A DNA stretch of 5,564 nucleotides. It comes from Solobacterium sp. UBA1789. Its GTDB lineage: Bacteria; Bacillota_I; Bacilli_A; Erysipelotrichales; Erysipelotrichaceae. Shown here piece by piece: positions 1 to 5,114 of this stretch. Below the pieces are notes generated by a model. It was not told the origin of the DNA and made no database searches. It was given only the letters and a program-made list of their open reading frames with translations. The stretch is from NCBI GenBank assembly GCA_002314515.1, contig DCGB01000121.1, forward strand, positions 6,074 through 11,637, read 5' to 3'. Within the stretch, counting starts at the first letter, position 1, and each line of letters starts with the position of its first letter. The position numbers and the translations under genes were made by a program.

Positions 1-78
1 ATCTAAAGACTCTTTAGACTTGATATTAGACTGTACTTCTTCGAAAAGCATTTCTTTTGTGAGGACTTTGTTTTTCAT
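1..78 (-). CDS. relA: N-terminus of a probable RelA/SpoT-type (p)ppGpp synthetase/hydrolase (partial, cut by window start)
   Basis: Only the first 26 codons are present, beginning at an ATG whose A is base 78. An AAAAGG Shine-Dalgarno site lies 8 nt upstream. The peptide begins MKNKVLTKEMLFEEV and continues to ...KSKESLD with no stop. It resembles the start of Gram-positive Rel proteins, where a short VLT(A/K)E-type stretch leads into a helix before the HD hydrolase domain. None of the catalytic domain (HD hydrolase, synthetase, TGS, ACT) is inside the window, so the product is inferred from this short similarity and from position, since recJ is commonly followed by apt/relA in Firmicutes. 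If correct, it would make and degrade (p)ppGpp in the cytoplasm during starvation. The gene lies 42 nt after recJ and may have its own promoter. That a real gene starts here is fairly certain; its identity is moderate. Confidence 0.6.
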   Translation of the reverse strand, partial: MKNKVLTKEMLFEEVQSNIKSKESLD

Positions 79-86
79 CTATTTAG

Positions 87-92
87 CCTTTT
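87..92 (-). promoter_or_regulatory. Shine-Dalgarno site of the relA-like gene
   Basis: The minus strand reads AAAAGG here, ending 8 nt before the ATG at base 78. This is normal spacing. It supports that ATG as the true start in an otherwise almost pure A/T spacer. Confidence 0.65.
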
Positions 93-108
93 AAATAAAT
101 ATATTAAA

Positions 109-137
109 ATTATATTCAATCTATATCAAATCTTCAA
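109..137 (-). promoter_or_regulatory. Candidate sigma-A-type promoter for the relA-like gene
   Basis: On the minus strand a TTGAAG hexamer (137-132, four of six matches to TTGACA) is followed after 17 bp by a perfect TATAAT (114-109). The -35 box and most of the spacer overlap the last codons of the recJ-like gene. Initiation would be expected roughly 7 nt downstream of the -10 box, near base 102, giving a short leader that contains the Shine-Dalgarno site. In DNA this AT-rich such matches arise by chance. The optimal spacing and the position just before the only sizeable intergenic gap favour it, but it is a prediction from sequence alone. Confidence 0.4.
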
Positions 138-1635
138 TCATGATAGAAATATTGTTACTGCGATATGTATCCGGTCGCAAATAGCCAATTAGATAAGTAA
201 ATTCCCTGTTTTTATATTTTTCATCAAAAGTGATAGCTGACACCCTGTTTGAAAGATTAAAACGTGTATATTTTTCCTTGAGAATAGTACGCTGATAATT
301 ATTATTTTTTAAAGCTATCAGTGGTTCCTTGACTTTTTCGCTATAAGGCTGAAAGAAAGCCAGCTCTTTAAGAAGATTACCGTTTATATCATCGAGATCA
401 ATTTCATAGACATCCTGCTGATACTCTTCATAGACTATATTCAAACTTTGCAGATATTTAATAAAATCATCATAATATTCTTCATTAAAACTCAAACCAA
501 CAGCCTGTTCATGGCCACCAAAGGTCAAAAGATTATCTTTAATCGGTGATAACAAGCGATAGATATCAAAGCCCAAAGGACAACGGCCTGATCCCTTATA
601 AATGCCCTCGTTATGCGATAAAACAATGACACATTTATTATAAATATTCATTAAACGATTGGCACAAAGACCACAAATGCCCTCTTTGAATGACTCATCA
701 GAAACAACAATAACCTTATCATTCTCGTTAATTAAAGAAACAGCTTTATTTGTCATATCCCTGGAATATTTACGTCGCAGGTCATTAATATAAGTGATAC
801 CGTTAATCTTACTTTGACAAAAACTGCGATTTTCCAGAAGATAACGAACCAGAAAATTGACATTGGCAAGACCATCCAGACGTGAAAAGGCATTGATCTT
901 AGGAATAACATTGAAAGACAAGTCATCATAAGAATTAATCTTTTTGCCATTCAACAGTTCCAGCTGATAAATATCTTTTGTCTTAATGATATTCATCATC
1001 TCAGTACATAAATAACGATTATAAGCTTCAACATCAACCATATCAGCTAAAGTGGCTAAGGCAGCATAAGATAATAAAGTATCATCAGAATCAAAAAATG
1101 ATGAATAAAGCAAATAAGCTAAAGCCGCACCACAAAGATTTTTATATCCTTCTTTCAAAATAGTTGGATGCAGATAAATATCACAATGATCCTGTTTTTC
1201 AAACTCATGATGATCAATAATAAAAACCTTCATTCCCTTTTCTTTAGCCTTAATTATCGCCTCATCCGCAACAATACCATTGTCCACCAGCAGCAACACA
1301 TCAAAAGAATTTGCATAAGCTTTATCAACAATTGATTCATTTAAGCCATAGCCATCACGGACACGCGAAGGAATATAAAAATTATGGGCAATATCAAGTT
1401 TCTCCAGCAATCTTTTAGTAATGACAGTTCCACAAATACCATCACAGTCATAATCACCAACGATTAAAAACTTTTTATCACGATTTTCCAATAGCTTATC
1501 TTTAAATGCCAAAAGCGCTTCCTGATTATGATCAACTGTAAAGTCATTTAATAAAAAATCCGCTTTATTCAAAGCGTTATTTTTTAAATAGATATTAATT
1601 AAATCACCCTTAGCAGGAATCAGCCGATATTTCAT
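121..1635 (-). CDS. recJ: Divergent RecJ-like DHH/DHHA1 single-strand DNA exonuclease
   Basis: This 504-residue DHH-superfamily phosphoesterase is probably a RecJ 5'-3' single-strand DNA exonuclease acting in the cytoplasm in recombination and mismatch or excision repair. Visible motifs in order are DYDCDG (61-66), VDNGI (117-121), the DHH triplet (141-143), ATLADMVD (194-201, the family's ADVVPL-type motif), PKINAFSRL (245-253, compare PRINAAGRL), GSGR...GFD (348-357) and GGHEQAVG (373-380, DHHA1 signature). Residues about 405-504 should form the C-terminal OB-type domain. The metal-binding aspartates and histidines are kept, so the enzyme is probably active. It is shorter than E. coli RecJ (about 577 aa) and much shorter than B. 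subtilis RecJ, mainly at the N-terminus. Its WHxG-type and PFGxGNPxP-type motifs are degenerate. The size and DHHA1/OB architecture argue against NrnA (about 310-320 aa). The ATG overlaps the mraY stop as ATGA and has no Shine-Dalgarno, suggesting translational coupling. Confidence 0.85.
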   Translation of the reverse strand: MKYRLIPAKGDLINIYLKNNALNKADFLLNDFTVDHNQEALLAFKDKLLENRDKKFLIVGDYDCDGICGTVITKRLLEKLDIAHNFYIPSRVRDGYGLNESIVDKAYANSFDVLLLVDNGIVADEAIIKAKEKGMKVFIIDHHEFEKQDHCDIYLHPTILKEGYKNLCGAALAYLLYSSFFDSDDTLLSYAALATLADMVDVEAYNRYLCTEMMNIIKTKDIYQLELLNGKKINSYDDLSFNVIPKINAFSRLDGLANVNFLVRYLLENRSFCQSKINGITYINDLRRKYSRDMTNKAVSLINENDKVIVVSDESFKEGICGLCANRLMNIYNKCVIVLSHNEGIYKGSGRCPLGFDIYRLLSPIKDNLLTFGGHEQAVGLSFNEEYYDDFIKYLQSLNIVYEEYQQDVYEIDLDDINGNLLKELAFFQPYSEKVKEPLIALKNNNYQRTILKEKYTRFNLSNRVSAITFDEKYKNREFTYLIGYLRPDTYRSNNISIMIEDLI

Positions 1636-2603
1636 AACAGAAAGAAAACAGCCAAGCCACCAGCTGCCAGCAATAATCCAATAAAACAGAACAAGGCAAC
1701 CACTGTCGTTTCCTTATATCCCTTTAAAGTAAATGCATAATGAATAGGCGTATAAGAGAAAACCCGCTTATGAAAAAGCTTAACTGAAGTCAGCTGCAGG
1801 CAGACGCAGAACATTTCCCAGACAAAAACGCCACCAATAATAAATAAAATAATTTCCTGTTTTAATATAACAGCCAGAGCTGCAAATAAAGCACCCAAAG
1901 CCAAAGAACCGGAATCACCCATAAAAATCTTTGCCGGATGCCAGTTAAAGATTAAATAGCCAATCAAAGCACCCAAAACAGCACAAATTAAAATGCAGAT
2001 ATTATATTCTTTCATAAAAAAGGCAATAACACCAAAGGCGCTTAAGGCTATAAAAGAAACACTGGCACACAAGCCATCCATACCATCGGTAAAATTTACG
2101 GCATTTGCCTCAGCAAGATACATCATAATCATAAACAAAGGATAAAAGAATATTAAATCAACATCAATATTGAAATATGGAATATGAATTAATGTTGAAA
2201 TCGAATCACGATAAACAATATATAAAACAAGAGTAAAAACAAATTCCAGAATAAGCTTAAAACGCGGAGTCAAACCAAGATTATTATGACGAACGATAAT
2301 TGTCATATCATCCCAAAAACCCACCAGACAATAGAGAAAATAAGAAAGCAGAACAAATTGAATTCGCTTATCAAAAACTGCTGGCATATTAGCAGCCAGA
2401 TAAATAACTAAAGGACATATTACAAAAAGTAAGCCACCCATAATAGGCGTTTTAGCTTTCTTTTTATATTCATCTAACGCATACTCGCTGACTTCCTGAG
2501 AAATATTGTGATTTTTTAAAACATGAATAAAAAACGGCATTAATAACGCGACAAAAACCAAAGATAAAATAAAGACAATCAGCAACATCCAATAAAAACT
2601 CAT
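1632..2603 (-). CDS. mraY: Phospho-N-acetylmuramoyl-pentapeptide transferase (MraY)
   Basis: This integral membrane enzyme transfers phospho-MurNAc-pentapeptide from its UDP carrier to undecaprenyl phosphate, making lipid I, the first membrane step of peptidoglycan synthesis. At 323 residues it has the usual family length, with about ten hydrophobic segments starting at residue 3. Diagnostic motifs are KTPIMGG (51-57), GFWDDM (95-100, catalytic Asp pair D98/D99), LGLTPRFKL (109-117), NAVNFTDGMDGL (167-178), FNWHPAKIFMGDSGSLALG (219-237, with D230) and PIHYAF (286-291). The last motif is normally PIHHHFE; only the first His (H288) is kept. The loop before KTPIMGG reads KAKTP rather than KxGTP. 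The gene follows the PBP gene by 16 nt and overlaps recJ by 4 nt. The ATG is forced by an in-frame TAA four codons upstream. WecA/TagO-type relatives are less likely given the motifs and the dcw context. Confidence 0.95.
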   Translation of the reverse strand: MSFYWMLLIVFILSLVFVALLMPFFIHVLKNHNISQEVSEYALDEYKKKAKTPIMGGLLFVICPLVIYLAANMPAVFDKRIQFVLLSYFLYCLVGFWDDMTIIVRHNNLGLTPRFKLILEFVFTLVLYIVYRDSISTLIHIPYFNIDVDLIFFYPLFMIMMYLAEANAVNFTDGMDGLCASVSFIALSAFGVIAFFMKEYNICILICAVLGALIGYLIFNWHPAKIFMGDSGSLALGALFAALAVILKQEIILFIIGGVFVWEMFCVCLQLTSVKLFHKRVFSYTPIHYAFTLKGYKETTVVALFCFIGLLLAAGGLAVFFLL

Positions 2604-2604
2604 A

Positions 2605-2621
2605 CCTTGAAATTATATCCT
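2605..2621 (-). promoter_or_regulatory. Ambiguous ribosome-binding region of mraY
   Basis: Two purine-rich candidates lie before the mraY ATG at 2603. AGGA (2621-2618) overlaps the PBP stop codon and sits 14 nt upstream, which is long. AAGG (2608-2605) leaves only 1 nt before the ATG, which is too short. An in-frame TAA (2615-2613) rules out an earlier start. The next Met codon (residue 6, 2588-2586) would lie 16 nt from AAGG and would remove part of the first membrane segment's lead. Initiation probably relies on ribosomes finishing the PBP gene. Confidence 0.35.
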
Positions 2622-4812
2622 ATTCTTCTTCATTTGTAACAACAACATCATTATCTGCACTATCAAAATAGACAATGACTTCTTCTGATTCATCGATAAC
2701 CGTATTGCTGGATGGAACCTGGTCTTTAACAACACCATAGCCATTCAAAACAATATTTATACCACTCAAATCCCAGTATTCGATAATTTCTTTTCGTGAC
2801 CAGCCTTTAAAATCTGGTAATTCGATATGTTCCTTTGATGTCAACAAGAAGACTTTCTGATAAGTATAAACATCTTCTCCAGCTTTTGGATACTGATCAA
2901 TGACATAGTCGCCATTACCAATAATAACAACATCATAAGCTGCTAAAGATGAAACTGCATCATTTATCTGGCAGCTTAAATATGAAGGCATTTCAGACTT
3001 CTCAATTGGATCACTTAATTGTGCTTCATTTGGCTTATAGCCAACATCAGTAAGAATCGCTACTTTTCTTATCAGATTCTTAACCGGTGTAGAATGTGTA
3101 TGATTATAATAATCATAAGGTGAAATATAGGCAAAATAAATCATATATTGAGGGTCTTCAGCTGGAAATGCCAGCATGACAGATGTGATAGAATCTTCTG
3201 ATTCATAAGCACCATTGCTGATAAGTTCTGATGTGCCGGTCTTAGCCATAACATCAACTTCTTCAACACCATAATATTGGGCAGTGCCCTTTGGATCAGA
3301 TACAACCCGGGCCAGCAAAGCCTGCAACTGTTCAGCCGTACTTTTACTGATAGGATTAGATACAACGGTTTTTTCACCCTGATAAACAACAGTTGAATTA
3401 TCACTGTCAACAATTTTATCTATATAATAAGGTTTTAACATTTCACCATTGCCAAAAATAGCAGTATAAGCCTGAATCAGCTGCAGCATGGTAACTGAAG
3501 AACCCTGGCCATAACTCAAAGCCAGTTTTTCTGATGGATATGTATAATTTAAAATACCTGTAGTTTCTGAAATGCCATCTGTATCAACTTTGGAGAAGAA
3601 ACCAAATTTCTTAACATAGTCAAGATAAGCATCAGAACCAACATAATCGCATAATAATGTTGATGTAGCGACATTTGAAGAAAAAATCAGACCATAATCC
3701 AGAGAAATTGTGCCCCAGCTTTTATTAGCTGCATTGTTGATACAGCCAAATGATGGTGAACTATAGGTACGATAAGGTTCATTGTTACTGGAATAGTAGC
3801 AGAAAGGTTCAGAATTGAAATAATCTTCGCTGTCATAGGTTCCCATATCCATGGCAGCTGCATAAATAAACGATTTCATAACCGAACCTGGTTCATAAGC
3901 CAATTGTGATCCATAGTCATTGTAGTCATCAATTTCCAGCACATTAGGATCAAAAGACGGTGTCTGTCCCCAGGCCAGAATCTTACCGCTGTCAATTTCA
4001 ACAACTGCGCCCCAGGCTTTTGAAGCATTATTCTGCTCGCTTACTTCTTCAAAAGCTGTCTGCAGGGCTTCCTGAACAGAAGAATCAAGGGTCAAATAGA
4101 CATCATAACCATTCTGTTCTTCGGTTATTTCTTCATACATGCCCGTTAAAATATAACCATTTTTATCCCGCTGATAGACATGTTTGCCATCAACACCACT
4201 AAGTTCCTCATTGAGATAACTTTCAAGACCCATTTTTCCTACTAATTTACCACTGTCATCACTTTGGGCGAAACCGATGAGATATGGTGAATAACTGATA
4301 CCTTTAGGATAAACACGTTTATAGGATTCCTTAAAACCGATGCCATGAATGCCTGGATAATTTAAAATTTCTTCCATTGTTTCCTGTGACAGATTTCGAC
4401 CAATGGAACCAATTTCAGTCTGATATAAATCAGGATTATAAGTCAGATAATAATAAATATCCTGCTGATCACCATCTAAAATAGAAGCTAAAACCTGAGA
4501 AGTAAATAAAGGATCGTCTACATATGCAATCTGATTTTTATTACCTAAACGGTCTTTATCAAGATAACAGATGATATCATATGTTTTCTGATCCTGAGCT
4601 ACTACTTCTCCATTGGAATCATAAATATTGCCCCTTTTGGCAACTATCGTTTCTGAAACCATGGAAGTAGAAGAAATATAGGGCTCTAAACTGGTATTTG
4701 AACGAATATGAACATGAAAAACGCTGACCAGTAATAAATTGATCAGCACTGCTGCAATGACAAAAAATACTAAAAAATATATAAGTTTTAATGAACGATT
4801 AATGCGTTTCAT
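2620..4812 (-). CDS. pbpB: Class B penicillin-binding protein with two PASTA domains (septal transpeptidase, PBP2B/FtsI type)
   Basis: This 730-residue class B PBP is a monofunctional D,D-transpeptidase that cross-links septal peptidoglycan with an FtsW-type glycosyltransferase. It has a short basic N-terminus and one membrane anchor (about 11-31). The pedestal/dimerisation domain (about 55-230) contains RGNIYD (60-65) and a YPKG...IGF segment (168-181). The transpeptidase domain carries all three active-site motifs: SVMK (310-313, nucleophile S310), SSN (378-380) and KTGT (524-527). Two PASTA domains follow (about 607-658 and 663-718), then a short acidic tail ending in three Glu. PASTA domains bind muropeptide or cross-linked wall, or help position the enzyme. 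Cysteines C338 and C357 flank the Gly/Ser-rich stretch before the SxN motif, recalling the paired cysteines of some PBP2-like enzymes. The start ATG shares one base with the ftsL stop (TAATG) and has a weak GGA site 6 nt upstream. SpoVD, a sporulation paralogue, has the same architecture, but adjacency to ftsL and mraY favours the division PBP. Confidence 0.93.
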   Translation of the reverse strand: MKRINRSLKLIYFLVFFVIAAVLINLLLVSVFHVHIRSNTSLEPYISSTSMVSETIVAKRGNIYDSNGEVVAQDQKTYDIICYLDKDRLGNKNQIAYVDDPLFTSQVLASILDGDQQDIYYYLTYNPDLYQTEIGSIGRNLSQETMEEILNYPGIHGIGFKESYKRVYPKGISYSPYLIGFAQSDDSGKLVGKMGLESYLNEELSGVDGKHVYQRDKNGYILTGMYEEITEEQNGYDVYLTLDSSVQEALQTAFEEVSEQNNASKAWGAVVEIDSGKILAWGQTPSFDPNVLEIDDYNDYGSQLAYEPGSVMKSFIYAAAMDMGTYDSEDYFNSEPFCYYSSNNEPYRTYSSPSFGCINNAANKSWGTISLDYGLIFSSNVATSTLLCDYVGSDAYLDYVKKFGFFSKVDTDGISETTGILNYTYPSEKLALSYGQGSSVTMLQLIQAYTAIFGNGEMLKPYYIDKIVDSDNSTVVYQGEKTVVSNPISKSTAEQLQALLARVVSDPKGTAQYYGVEEVDVMAKTGTSELISNGAYESEDSITSVMLAFPAEDPQYMIYFAYISPYDYYNHTHSTPVKNLIRKVAILTDVGYKPNEAQLSDPIEKSEMPSYLSCQINDAVSSLAAYDVVIIGNGDYVIDQYPKAGEDVYTYQKVFLLTSKEHIELPDFKGWSRKEIIEYWDLSGINIVLNGYGVVKDQVPSSNTVIDESEEVIVYFDSADNDVVVTNEEE

Positions 4813-5114
4813 TATTTTTCCATGCTGGCAATCGAAATAGTATTGTCCTGATTCTGATCTAGACCGGCATCCTTGGCAATAACATAAATGCGGTCTTTGT
4901 TCTGAAGGTTCTGTATTTCCATATTCAAAGTAAGATTATCACTTTTTAATGACAATATTTTATCATTCATACTCTGAATATCGATAGTATATCCGGTAAT
5001 CCATGTGTTGACAAATAAAGAATCGAATAAGAATGCCACAACTGCTAAAAAACATAAAATTGATGTAATTTTTTCGAGTTTATTTGATTTTTTCTTTTTT
5101 ACAATCTTACCCAT
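4812..5114 (-). CDS. ftsL: FtsL-like divisome protein (small bitopic membrane coiled-coil protein)
   Basis: This 100-residue single-pass membrane protein has the layout of the FtsL/DivIC family. A lysine-rich cytoplasmic tail has seven Lys in the first 15 residues. A hydrophobic segment follows (about 16-36), then an extracytoplasmic coiled coil and a short RIYVIAKDAGLD block (75-86) matching the family's R-I-x-x-I-A-x-x-x-L ending. The coiled coil has a regular heptad pattern with a/d positions I46, M49, I53, L56, N60, L63, I67 and L70. FtsL acts in a complex with DivIC/FtsB and DivIB/FtsQ to recruit and activate the septal FtsW-PBP2B synthase. Sequence similarity alone is low in this family, so the call rests on topology, size and its place between rsmH and the PBP gene, the classical ftsL slot. 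The start overlaps the rsmH end by 8 nt and has a good Shine-Dalgarno. Asp31 inside the membrane segment is unusual. DivIC is the alternative by sequence type, but context favours FtsL. Confidence 0.85.
   Translation of the reverse strand: MGKIVKKKKSNKLEKITSILCFLAVVAFLFDSLFVNTWITGYTIDIQSMNDKILSLKSDNLTLNMEIQNLQNKDRIYVIAKDAGLDQNQDNTISIASMEK

Noticed and set aside
89..109. Inverted repeat TTTTAA ... TTAAAA in the gap after recJ, considered as a terminator
   Set aside because: The stem is only 6 bp of pure A/T with a 9-nt loop and no GC-rich base or proper U-tract, and it overlaps the Shine-Dalgarno of the next gene. In sequence this AT-rich it is expected by chance.
753..950. Minus-strand open frame of about 65 codons inside recJ
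   Set aside because: It is a hydrophobic out-of-frame reading of a conserved RecJ region with no ribosome-binding site or family resemblance.
121..1635. NrnA-type nanoRNase/pAp phosphatase as an alternative for the DHH protein
   Set aside because: NrnA proteins are about 310-320 residues and lack the OB-type C-terminal region and the PRINAAGR-like motif. This protein has 504 residues with the RecJ order of motifs.
2612..2640. TATAAT (2617-2612) with a GTTACA hexamer 17 bp upstream, a possible promoter before mraY
   Set aside because: The -35 match is poor (4 of 6, lacking the TTG core), it lies at a 16-nt intra-operon junction, and -10-like hexamers are frequent in this base composition.
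3141..3413. Minus-strand open frame of about 90 codons inside the PBP gene
   Set aside because: It overlaps the KTG-motif region of the PBP in another frame and reads as a low-complexity shadow without a start signal.
3960..4202. Plus-strand open frame of about 80 codons
   Set aside because: It is antisense to the conserved transpeptidase domain of the PBP gene, has no ribosome-binding site, and its translation has no recognisable domain.
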